A DNA stretch of 64,000 nt from NCBI GenBank assembly GCA_022266195.1, contig WHVY01000004.1, forward strand, positions 3,179,501-3,243,500, written 5' to 3'. Of the stretch, positions 35,501 to 45,934 are shown piece after piece (position 1 is the stretch's first letter; each line of letters begins with the position of its first letter). The notes under the pieces are model-generated. The model was not told the DNA's origin and ran no database searches. It saw only the letters and a program-made list of their open reading frames with translations. Source of the stretch: Tetranychus cinnabarinus (taxonomy: Eukaryota; Arthropoda; Arachnida; Trombidiformes; Tetranychidae). Made by a program: the position numbers and the translations under genes.

Positions 35501-38500
35501 GTAGCGAAACCAAGTGAACATAAACCATGGAGTATTGGCTTGTTAAATCCTGCGACAGCGGAAAAGTTTGGATCGATATGAAGAGGATTTTTGTCTCCAG
35601 AAAGACGGTATAATGCAGCCTGAGAAAATAAAGTTAAATTAATGTCTTATAATAGATATTAAATATAAATGTAAAATAAAAAGGTCATCCTACTTGATCG
35701 ATTGAGGTTTTCTCTGTTACAATTGCATCAGCTGGTCGACTAGGAGGTGATACAACTGATTTGATTTTTGGATTATCACTTGATCGCTGTCCACCAAATT
35801 TGCCTGCACCAACAATGAATAGTGAAAATTGATTGGAAAAGATGTGCTTCCCTTCACTATCATAAGAATCAACATCAGCAATTATCAAAGCTCCAGATCC
35901 TTTGTCAAGAACATCAACAATACGAGCCTCAGAGCGCAACTTTGCCTCTACTTGAATTTGATTCTTAATTTCTAAAAACTGTTCACCGTGGAGTAAACGA
36001 GTTGGATCAATCGTGAAGCCATATTTCTGAGCAGCTTGAGATAAAAGATCTGTCATCATAAGTCCGTGTAATCCAGGGATAACACCAAAGGTTGGAAACG
36101 CAGTAAAATCTGGATCACTTTCATATAAATAACGTAGATGGTAAGGTTCATTGACATTGACTCCAACTATGAGAAAATACAATTAATTAAGAACATACTC
36201 AAGTTGATATACCAGTAATTACACTTGTAGTAAATTATTTCATTAATAAATACCTCCAAGTGCATATAAAATTAATTTATCTGCGTCATACTGAAACAAA
36301 TTGCCATTTTCAGGAGCCTTATTCATTCGAACTGTGGATGTTGATTCTCCTCTGATGCTGGAAACAAGTTCTGAAATTTGTTCTGTAATAATAAAAAGAC
36401 CAAATGATTAATCGTTCTTTCATTAGCCAATCATCTTAAAAGAGCTCACCGGTGATAGATTCGGGATAAGAACCAACAGATGTATCAGTGATTTCAGACC
36501 AATTATCCCGGATTGCTTCAGGAGACATCGTTTCGGGTGGATTAAAAACTTTTCCGCGGGTTCGCAGGTAAGCATATTTACCGACCCATCCTCCAGCAGT
36601 TTCAATAACTGACCCTGATTCTGGACATGATTCATGGCAAAGCCAAGCTAATGTTGGAGCAACATATTGAGGTTTGAATTGTCCAAAGAGATCAGCTGGA
36701 AGAACATCTTCGGTTAATCGAGATCCGGCAACAGGAACAATCGCATTACAATGGATATTATATTTGGCTCCTTCGATGGCAAGAGTCTTAGCAAAACCAA
36801 TTAAAGCATTTTTGGCTGCAAATAAATTAAATAAATATTTATGAGTGAACTGAAAAATTCATCGAAGATTATTCATGAAGATTGCGCAAAACTTACCAGA
36901 AGAGTAAGCTGTTTGTCCAAAATTGCCAAAAAGTCCTGCATTTGATGAGGTCATGATAATCCTAAGTTAGGAAAGAGGAAAAAAATGATTAGATGTTACT
37001 GTTTATGTCATCGAAATTGAATTAATCTGGAAGTTAGTCAAGCAAAAAGTGAATCTGATCTTCAAATACATAAGATTCAGAATATTGGATGAACAAAAGG
37101 AGTTAAACTACTTGATTTATAATTTCAATATTTTCCAAACTAATCACTTTGTTTCATTTTGTGCGTTTTATAAAGTATTGCAAATTGAGAAATTAAGAGC
37201 TTCAATACATAAATGTACTGAATCATAGTAAGAGTCATTTAACGTGACAGTTAATGGAAGAAAACTCGCTCATTGCCTGTTCTTTCAATTGATTGATTTA
37301 ACTAGTAAACTATTATTTGATGGTTAAGTTCTTTCTTCCGTAACTTATTAATTCAGTCAGGTCTATCTTGGGCGACGAAACTACTCATCTATTGTTTTCT
37401 TGAATTGAACTGTTAATCTTTCCCTTCTTCTTATGTCTTTTCGAGTTTTCAGAGAAAGAAGAAAAGAAAGATAACATGCAATGCATTGTTTTATGGACCA
37501 ATTTTGTCATTTTAAAAAACGTTTGACTGTATATTTTTGAACTTGTTTTCATGAAACAGGCTTTTAGGGGACATCATGATGAGTACTTATTAAGTAACAT
37601 TAGGTAATGATGTAGATTAAATATGAGGATAAATTGAAATTATTATGATCGATGGTGAGACAAGAAAAAGTAATTCAGAATCTAATATATTGGAGCTTTT
37701 GTTTTTCGTAGAAAATGAAATAGTGCATGATCAGGTCAAATAACCCTACATCAGGAAACAGACTTCACCAATAAACTTATAAGTAAAATGATGACCTTCT
37801 AAAATTTGATCGAACAAGGAAATAGCGACGAAAATTGTGTGCGGGAAAACTGCATACAACTGAAGATATAAGGAAAATTGGAATAGCTTAAATTGACATT
37901 ATACACATTACTGTAATAGTAACGAAAGAATGCAATTTCATTAAGGTAATAACAATAAACTCTTTTTAACAAGCAAGTTAGGCTGGATCAATTTTTTTGA
38001 TGACAATCATTTTGAATACAAAATTTTCTAGATAAAACTCTACTTCCAGTGCTACATTGACGAAAGGTGTATTCTAAGTTTCTTAAACATGAAGGAGTTA
38101 AAGTCAGTGAAAATATGGACTAACCTTCCATAGCTTTGCTGTAATAAGTAAGGCCAAGCTGCTTGAGTTACTTTTCGTGCACCATCTAGATGAACTTTAA
38201 TGACTGAATACCAATCTTGGTCACTGAGCTTTTTGAATGATCTATCTCGAAGAATGCCAGCATTGTTAACAACGATATCTATGAGAGATGAAAAATAAAA
38301 TTAGAATCTGAATTTACACAAAAATTATTGAGTCTATAATTGATTATCAATAGCTTACCGATTCTACCGAAGTTATCAATGGCGGTTTTGACAATTGATT
38401 CTCCATTTTCGACGGAGTCTAAGAAAAAAAGAAAATTCGTTAATTTACTTTCATGTGACACTTTTCAATTCAATGGATATAGATGAATTGATAAAAATAA

Positions 38501-38853
38501 AATATGGATTTACCACTTACCATAATTAGCGACCGCTTTTCCACCCTGATTGCGAATCTCAGCGACTACAATATCTGCAGCTCGTTTATCACTTCCTTGC
38601 CCATCTCTAGAACCTCCAAGATCATTCACCACAACAGAGGCTCCTCTTGAAGCTAATAATAAGGCATACTCTCTACCTAAGCCTAAAACAAATAAATGAG
38701 ATTCAGGATGACATAATGTTTATTGACTTGCATGTAAACATTGATAATCTAAGTTTTGTATAATCATAACAAATGATTGATTAGGAACTTACCTCCACCA
38801 GCCCCAGTAACTATAGCAACTCTATTGGAAAATAACAACAAATTATTTGCCAT
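32579..38853 (-). CDS. HSD17B4: Peroxisomal multifunctional enzyme type 2 (HSD17B4/MFE-2) with four tandem SCP2 domains
   Basis: Seventeen coding exons join in phase to 1,177 aa: 38853-38793, 38682-38521, 38418-38359, 38278-38125, 36961-36897, 36815-36450, 36382-36254, 36166-35694, 35619-35296, 34870-34666, 34569-33995, 33932-33756, 33678-33534, 33462-33329, 33255-32979, 32893-32769, 32680-32579. Residues 1-300 are the (3R)-hydroxyacyl-CoA dehydrogenase: TGAGGGLG, NNAG, and the catalytic Ser with YSSAK. Residues about 325-598 are the 2-enoyl-CoA hydratase 2 with motif [14 protein letters not shown], so the catalytic Asp and His are present. After residue 598 come four SCP2-like repeats; the vertebrate enzyme has one and insect MFE-2 none. 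The first repeat (FEEMGRR) resembles the vertebrate HSD17B4 SCP2. The C terminus is PKI, a weak PTS1 at best. The enzyme acts in peroxisomal beta-oxidation. The SCP2 part could be a separate gene, but its first exon has an acceptor (CCTCACAG) and no ATG before the domain. Confidence 0.85.
35205..35243 (-). CDS. HSD17B4: Alternative last exon of HSD17B4 giving a 610-aa form without SCP2
   Basis: After the donor of exon 9 (GCAAAG|GTAACC at 35296), an acceptor TTTTTCTCAG at 35244 opens a 13-codon exon in phase 0 ([12 protein letters not shown], then TAA). Splicing to it gives dehydrogenase plus hydratase only, like insect MFE-2. Skipping it to the acceptor at 34871 gives the SCP2 form; both joins are phase 0. 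The short form ends in VKR, which is not a canonical PTS1. Read-through of the exon 9 donor would instead end at 35272 after VTIGNKL. Confidence 0.5.
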   Translation of the reverse strand, partial: NVYDLKTDFVKR

Positions 38854-39584
38854 ATTGATTGGTGATGAACACACAGATAAACAAAAGCACCGAAAAAAAG
38901 ATTGAGGTTGATAAAGTTGAAAAATTAAGTACGCACTGTAGATGTTGCTGAGATGAGTGTATGTGTGTTATGATGTGAATGTTGTGTTGATGTGTCTTGA
39001 AGGCTGATAAACTGGTTTAAAAGATTAATAAATTTCAGGTTTCTCACTCAGATGTTAAATTTAAATTCGGGGAATTGACAACTTCCCCTTTATTTTGGAA
39101 GGAGTTGAAAGCTTCTTAATGAAAGCTGTTCAATAGTGAACCTATTGAACGGCTGAATTATCTCATAAAAGACTACAGGCTGCATACAAGCGTGAATTAC
39201 CCTGATTGAGAAGGGGAATTGTTGCAATTTATGCAAAAAGTAAACAATTTTCATTTATTATGTCATTCAAAAAGAAAACAATTCAAACTTTAATATTTAA
39301 ATACTAGATGGTAGCAGTTACGCAAAATTTAGGAATAATTTACTAGACAATTTGATGATGGCGCCTCATGTTTTTTCCGATGTAAAAGTTGATTATCTTC
39401 CTTGCCATTAAACTTGCCTTGTCTCTCTATCTTCCAATCACTTTCAATCTTCCTTATCTTCACTCCCTTTCCCTTATCATCATTGCTCACCTTGTAACTT
39501 TCCTACCTTCAACTTAAAAGGGGGAAAAAAGTAAGTAGACTAGTAAAAAAAAGGCGAGAAAAAGAGAGAGAGAAAAGGTTGGGA
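38854..39584. promoter_or_regulatory. Shared divergent promoter region between HSD17B4 and the cyclophilin
   Basis: About 730 bp separates the two start codons of head-to-head genes. It includes pyrimidine-rich DNA (about 39415-39500) and a GA-rich stretch just 5' of the cyclophilin ATG. No specific factor site is claimed. Confidence 0.45.
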
Positions 39585-40515
39585 ATGTCTGGAATATTTG
39601 CACGTCGATTGGTTAGTTTTGTAGCTAACAATTCTTATAACAATCAGGTTTCGTTGAGTTTCAGATCCACTTTACCAACAACTTTGCGTCCATTAATTCA
39701 ATCTTGTGTCCATTTTTCATCTAATTCAGACAACAAAATGTCGAATCCACGTGTTTTCTTCGATGTCTCCGCCGAGGGTAAAGATATTGGCAGGATTGTA
39801 ATCGAGGTAAGTGTCGTTAATTATTACCTTTATCAATTTCCTTTTTTCAACGAATCAAATATTTCTTTGACCATGCTTTCACGCATGCCATACATTTACC
39901 CATTTTAATTTTCCTTTGTAAGGACACAAAGGGATGGGGAGGTTTACCTGAGGAATTTAGGTTCTTTCTTTTGTTTGCTCAAGTGTCTTTTAGTTGTTAA
40001 TTTTGTAATTTTCGACTTATTTTATAATGTTATGTCATTATTGGTACTTAAATTTAATTACATTTTGATTTTCACTCTTCTCTCTACAGTTGCGACCTGA
40101 TGTCGTTCCAAAAACGGCTGAAAATTTCCGTGCTTTGTGCACAGGAGAAAAGGGCTTTGGTTACAAGGGATCAATCTTCCACAGAGTAATTCCTAATTTC
40201 ATGCTTCAAGGCGGTGACTTTACCAACCACAATGGAACTGGTGGTAAATCAATTTACGGAGAAAAATTCCCTGACGAAAATTTCACACTCAAACACACTG
40301 GACCAGGTATCCTTTCAATGGCCAATGCCGGACCAGGCACTAATGGATCCCAATTTTTTATCACTACTGTTAAAACTGCATGGCTTGATGGTAAACACGT
40401 CGTTTTTGGCAGTGTTACCGAAGGAATGGATGTTGTCAAAAAAATCGAGGGTTTTGGTACTCAAAGTGGCAAACCTAAGACTAAGGTCACAATTTCTAAC
40501 TGTGGACAACTCTAA
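39585..40515 (+). CDS. Cyclophilin-type peptidyl-prolyl cis-trans isomerase with N-terminal leader
   Basis: Two exons, 39585-39806 and 40090-40515 (intron 283 bp, phase 0), encode 215 aa. I chose the first ATG, preceded by GGGA. The first roughly 50 residues are Arg/Ser-rich without acidic residues ([19 protein letters not shown]), typical of a mitochondrial targeting peptide. A second ATG begins [10 protein letters not shown], exactly where cytosolic cyclophilin A starts. The catalytic core is complete: [15 protein letters not shown] (Arg, Phe, Gln), [14 protein letters not shown] and [12 protein letters not shown] (the cyclosporin-contact Trp). It catalyses prolyl isomerisation. By leader it is PPIF/CypD-like, and leaky initiation at the second ATG could also supply a cytosolic form. 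It converges with the CRAL-TRIO gene. Confidence 0.95.
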
Positions 40516-41017
40516 ATTTTAATCCAACTGAACAATCTTTAGCTCTAGAATTATCTTTTCACTTTCCCAGAATCTTTTGTTAAGGAACTCCTGATTTAAT
40601 ACCAATTGAGAAAAACAAAATATATAACTAACTGAAGGATCAAATTTCTCATTCCTCAAAGCGAAAATACTAGATTAGCCCCATTCAAAGTTCACTATAT
40701 CTGAACATGTTATTATCTTCTTACAGCTAATAAACTTTTGAAGCCAATAATTTTTTATTTCAGAGGTTTTTGTTTTTCGCGCAATATATCTTGTTTCACC
40801 CTTGAAAAATTGAAAAAGCAAAATTTCTAAATTCATTTCACACATTCATTTGTCTTTATTTTCTAGAGAAGACTGAATATTGATAAAGCTAATCTGTCTT
40901 TTATATAAATGAGCGAAGCCGAATTTGTATTAGATGGAACAACTATTTGTATTATCATCAATCAATTTGGATACCGTAAGCAGAAAAGTAAAGTTTCAGG
41001 AGGAATGCCTATAAATC

Positions 41018-41935
41018 TCAAAGATATGTTGAAACAGATTCCGGATTATTGATCTCATCAGCAGCAGCCTTTTCCCTTTCATCTCTTTTCCTTTGATATT
41101 CGTCCAAATATTGTGCATAAATGTGATAAAATTCATCCACAGCTTCATGATTGATTCCTTCTTTGGTTGCAACTTCCTCCAATGATGGGCAATGATCCAT
41201 ATCAGCATAATAAGGAACGTCACATGTTCCACCCATATATTCAGGAACATTTTCCAATCCAATATGATCATCAATATTATTACGGTTGACAAAGATTACC
41301 AATTCACGGAGTTTTGGAGGTGTAAAGGTTCTGACCATTTTGTAAACCGCCTTAAGGACAACTGGCATCTCATAATAAGCCATATAGCCAACAGAACTAG
41401 GATAATTGCCTTGAATGAAAGACATGGTTTCTCTTAAAGACGACATATCCATGGCTGTGACTGCAGGATTACGACAATCATAAATCAAACCGAATTTCAT
41501 TCTTGTTGATAAAGCAATTCGATCAATCATCTCAAGACCAAATATACAAAGGCGTGTCATAAGGGGCATAAACTCTTTTGGCACCGGTGGAACACATAAA
41601 CGAGAATAATAGGTAATCATGCCTTTCTTGTCTTTAACGTACATGTGATTGGCACCAATACGGAAAAACTCCCGGGGAAAATCAGTTTCTTTGATTGAAT
41701 TAACACCTACTTGCTTTCTCCATCTCATTGAACGAACCAACATCTTTGTAGCATCCTCTAGTCGCCCATCTTTATCATCCAAGAATCTCCAAACTAGATA
41801 ATCGTTCTCCATTACTCGGGAATAATCTTCTTTTTCATATAAGTCACTATTTTCATGGTACTCTTTATCGAAAATGTCTCGAATTGATTTTATTTTAACA
41901 AAATCTTCGTCACTCATTTCCCAAGCAGTTGCCAT
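41018..41935 (-). CDS. CRAL-TRIO (SEC14-like) lipid-binding protein
   Basis: Intronless frame of 305 aa from the ATG at 41935. Residues 1-80 form the helical CRAL-TRIO N domain (YLVWRFLDDKDGRLEDATKML, with the RFL core). Residues about 95-245 are the lipid-binding domain: ITYYSRLCVPPVP, FGLIYDCRNPAV, the YYEMPVVLKAVYKMVRTF face and PEYMGGTCDVPY near the end. The last 60 residues are charged and helical (YQRKRDEREKAAADE). There is no signal peptide and no GOLD or MSP domain. The family shuttles phospholipids, tocopherol or retinoids between membranes; the ligand cannot be read from sequence. The stop codon lies 502 bp from that of the convergent cyclophilin. Confidence 0.92.
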   Translation of the reverse strand: MATAWEMSDEDFVKIKSIRDIFDKEYHENSDLYEKEDYSRVMENDYLVWRFLDDKDGRLEDATKMLVRSMRWRKQVGVNSIKETDFPREFFRIGANHMYVKDKKGMITYYSRLCVPPVPKEFMPLMTRLCIFGLEMIDRIALSTRMKFGLIYDCRNPAVTAMDMSSLRETMSFIQGNYPSSVGYMAYYEMPVVLKAVYKMVRTFTPPKLRELVIFVNRNNIDDHIGLENVPEYMGGTCDVPYYADMDHCPSLEEVATKEGINHEAVDEFYHIYAQYLDEYQRKRDEREKAAADEINNPESVSTYL

Positions 41936-42429
41936 GATTTCCTTTGAGTGTTATACTTTCAATAATAATGACCAAATTATAATCAAAAGGACTGTCGAAA
42001 TAATCGAATAACCGAATCACAACAATCAAAGACTAGGAACGATTTATAATTTGCAATTAGTAGCTAGTTAGCCGAAAGTTGAATCACAATTGATTCAAAA
42101 AATTGGATTAAAGTGATTTGAAACCAATCGCTTCCCTTAACAATCCAACCGACTCACCAATTCACGACTGACAAGATTAATTGATAATACATCAAGAATT
42201 ATTTATTCATAGCTTCCTTCTCCAGATCAGCCAGTTTTAATTAGCATGGTAACAATATATCATGAATGAACAAGCGTTTTGAAGAACAAATCAAAGTCTA
42301 CTTCGTTAACCTGTTGAAAAAATTGAAAAGTCTTGTAATTTTGTTGGTTCTCGTCTCGGTGTCATCTCGTTCCTTGGCCATCTTTTCCCGTTAGTGATTC
42401 TGCACACAAAATCAATTGGAAATCGGCGG
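41936..42429. other. Intergenic: CRAL-TRIO upstream region and 3' flank of the small Cys-rich gene
   Basis: AT-rich sequence with no gene seen. It holds the 5' flank of the CRAL-TRIO gene and the 3' flank of the next minus-strand gene. Confidence 0.5.
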
Positions 42430-43006
42430 TCAATGATATCCCCTCAACATACTTTGCAGCATATATGAACCAGATGCTATAGTTGGCCTACACATACAAA
42501 AACCAGCTCGATCAACAAAGGAAAATTTAAAACTATATTTGGCATGTTCAATGCACTTTGCTCCTTCATAATCACACCCATATTCACTGCAAGCATGAAC
42601 GCAATAATCGTCGTTATTATTTTTGCACAAGATATTTTCACAATATTCACACGAAACTAGAATAAAAAGCAAAAAAAAGAAAGATTAGTCAAATTGAATA
42701 ACGAGAAGAAAAGACAGGTTGATTTCCTCGATATTGAGTCGAGGAAGTCAATTAAAGTATCTTTACAAGAGGGAAATATGATAAAACAATTGGATACAAA
42801 ACTAATTGATCCAAATAGCTTTAATTTTTATGAAAAATGACTTCGAAATAATCTTAATTTGTGTAATCAGGTTTATTATTGTTAGATGCCAACAAAAGCT
42901 GTCAACTCTTGTAACTGAATAAAAAAAAACGTGTTTCAAGCTTACCAGAGATAAAAAGTGGATTAAGTAAAACGAGAATGGCACAAAGAGTCAAAATTTT
43001 ATCCAT
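42430..43006 (-). CDS. Small secreted Cys-rich peptide, defensin-like (CS-alpha-beta) spacing
   Basis: Two exons, 43006-42946 and 42656-42430, join in phase (TCT G|TT) to 95 aa. The signal peptide MDKILTLCAILVLLNPLFIS is followed by a mature peptide with nine cysteines. Its core shows C-x3-C (CVHAC), a later GAKC and a final C-x-C (CMC), the order expected of the cysteine-stabilised alpha-beta fold of arthropod defensins and related ion-channel peptides. Two or three extra cysteines precede the core (SCEYC, ILC). The intron after the signal-peptide exon is also common in such genes. An antimicrobial role is plausible but inferred; the C-terminal 20 residues after CMC are unusual for a defensin. 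Confidence 0.75.
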
Positions 43007-44005
43007 GCTGGATATATGGCATTTGGTTCCAAATATTAAGAGATCAAGATCAATAACTGACAAGATTCTTTTGTATTGAAAATTCGTAAATGATACTTTC
43101 ACAGCTGCAATTACAAAACAGGATACATTTTAAGATTATTGATTCATCTTAAGGAGAGAACTGGAGTAGTGAGAAGAGGAACGAATTGAAAGGAGTGTAA
43201 AATAAGAATTAGCTGCTTTTGTTTCTCAATTTGTTTCTATAATTAGTCAAATCACCTGGCTTGGTATGGTACAATTAACTCTGCACCCTTTTCAGTCGAT
43301 TATATAAAAACAATTTGATGTTTGTTTTACATCATCCATCATAATTGAACATATCCAGTTGTTTGTTTCCCGGTTCGAAGCGATTGCAGCCAAAAACAAA
43401 GCGTGTCGATACATGTATGTTTGAATAATTTAACGAAGTCTTCCAATAAATTCTAGATGTTTCGTTCATAATTGATATTAAAATAACGTTTCCATGAATC
43501 CATAAATTGAATTAATACATCAGGCAAGACACAAGATGATGAAGATAGTAAGATCTAACGAAAAATGGCTTTGAAAGTGATTCAATCGGCATCTGTTCCT
43601 GGATAATTTCTTTTTATCCAATAGACATCTTGCCATGATCATGAACAAGAAAAAGATCAAAGTATAAAAATGTAGCTTCAAATCAAGCAAATTAGATGAC
43701 ATAACTGGGCAATTAATTGTCACAATAATACACAATATTACAGTTTGTTATTCAACAGATTTGGTTTCTTTAGCAACCTATCCAAAGGTTTTCACAGACA
43801 TGGAGGCAAATTCAAAGGCTTACAAACCTTCATTCACTTATTGATTCAATTCACACTAAAATGATTTAAATGCATCCAGTAATTGTTAAAACGTAATTAT
43901 TTTAATATAAAGTTATATTAAGAAAAATTTAGAGATTAGAAGTCAAGTTTGACAATACATTTTAAAATATAACTTAAATCGTTGTACGATTGAACAACAT
44001 TAGAC
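43007..44005. other. Intergenic, no gene seen
   Basis: AT-rich sequence separating the small Cys-rich gene from HDDC2. I found no supported exon, RNA gene or long repeat. Confidence 0.5.
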
Positions 44006-45934
44006 TCAAAGATCTTCATCATTTTTTTTAACATTTTTCCGTTTATCTTTTCTAACCTCTTTCTTAGTGTCCGTCTTGATCGGTGTTGGCTTTGCTTTCG
44101 GTGGACTTCCATCTTGATTGCAACTCTGAATACAAGCATTGGCCAAAAACTCAGATCTCATGTGCAACAATTGACCAACCATTTCTTTGAGCTCTTGATT
44201 ACGAATATAAGATAAAATCCTTTCAAAGTCAAAAAATTCACCCAAACCAGGTAAGATACCATTCCTTTTATATTCCCTTTTTTCATATTCAAATGCCTGA
44301 AGGACCATATCAAACCTATCCAATTCCTTAGTCAATTGTGCCTCAGGAGTCAACTGATCTTCATACTCGGAATACAAGGTGAGAAAATTTTTAGCTACTT
44401 TTGATGGTAACAATGAACCTGAAATAAAAGCATCAAATCCAGTTAAATCATGTTAAGATTGCTGTGAGTGATCAAATTCAAAGGTAATCAAGTTAAATTC
44501 CAAGCAATAAAAAAGGAACCAAAAAAATGAATATTGACTTACAGTTTCAATGAGATTTACAGAGTAAAGTTATCATCAAGTATCCTCTTAATTAACATTA
44601 TCAAATCAATTAGCTCAAGCATCATAATCATTATCAAATTATTTCAACAGTTAGTTTCTCTCTCAATATCAAATTAAACCCAATTCATGGAGAGAGAGCA
44701 GAAATTGAATCAAATTTTCAAAAGGATTTAACCAGAGAAGCAAAAAGCATCAACTTAATCAAGATTAATTTCAAGGGTAAACCTTATCCATAAATCAATC
44801 TCAATTGCTAATTAGATTCACTAATCATTTGAAAATGTTTAAACTGTAACCAATGAAACAAAAGGTAAATCAAAAGTCAATGAAACCAGGATAACGATAA
44901 TTACGAGTATACATTGAAAGTCAAGATGATTAAGCAAGTTAACCAATCAAACCAAACAATTATCATTCATCGAAAAGGCAACATTTTTGTAAATCAACAG
45001 CAAAGGTTTAAAGGAGTTAATCTGAATTAGATGATAATTGAAAGGCTTTCATTAGACATTAACATTAATGGATAAAGTCAATTGCCAGGTGAACCCAAAT
45101 TGAGATTAACCCAAATCATCATCGCTTTTATAATGTAAATACAACCAAGCCATTCAATTGTTATGGTAATAGGAAAATAGCTAATTTCAAATAGATTTTG
45201 TTCATTAAATCTTTCACCTTGATTGAACTTGATTGTTAAAGAGTTAATGTGTTAACTTACTTAAATAGTGAACAGCATTTTCTTCAAGCCGATGCTTCTC
45301 CTCAACTGAAATATCATCATATGGAGTGAAATCACCAACAATACATTCAGCAATATCATGGACCAGAGACAGTTGCATTACCTTGTTCAGGTCCACTTTG
45401 GTTGAATTGTTGTTGTCTTCCGACAAAACCAGTAAAGGTATTATCGCCATTCTGTACATGTGACCAGCAATTCGTTCAGGTGAATGAATCTTATTCAAAA
45501 CCCAACCAGTTCGTTCAATTTGCTTCAATTTACCAACTTCCATGAGAAATTTAATTTTACCAATATTTTCAGTCTAAAATGAGAAGAGGAATGAAATTGA
45601 GAAAAAAAAACCAGAAATTAAATTGTTCCTTTTGGATATTTACCTTGCTTTGGTTGATTTGTTGGCGATTGTACAAAGCTTGATTTATATTTGAATCAAT
45701 TCTTATTTCATCTCGAACTTTTCGATTCATTGATGATTCTAAAATGGTTGATTCAATTGTTTCATCTAAAACTGGTGAAGGTGAAGGTAATGATGAAGAT
45801 GGAGGTGACATTTCTCGATGGTGAAAGGAGGGCGATGAAGGTGAAGATGTTGAACTTAGAGTAACATTTGCCAGTATTACTAATAAAATACTCAACTGTG
45901 CGTAATCACACAACGAAATTAAATTAATTCTCAT
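44006..45934 (-). CDS. HDDC2: HDDC2-type HD-domain 5'-deoxynucleotidase with signal-like N terminus and basic tail
   Basis: Three exons, 45934-45644, 45573-45261 and 44418-44006, join in phase to 338 aa; the usual family length is about 200. The HD domain (about residues 100-265) keeps the metal ligands: His in AGHMYRMA, His-Asp in LVHDIAE and the distal Asp in ELDRFDM. It also has the family motif GDFTPYDDIS. The family hydrolyses dNMPs to deoxynucleosides in the cytosol. Here residues 10-27 are hydrophobic (AQLSILLVILANVTL), followed by a Ser/Pro stretch, so an ER-targeted product is possible. A downstream ATG (MSPPSSS, about residue 42) would make a cytosolic form. The C-terminal about 35 residues are Lys-rich (KTDTKKEVRKDKRKNVKK), resembling a nuclear localisation signal. 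Confidence 0.9.
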
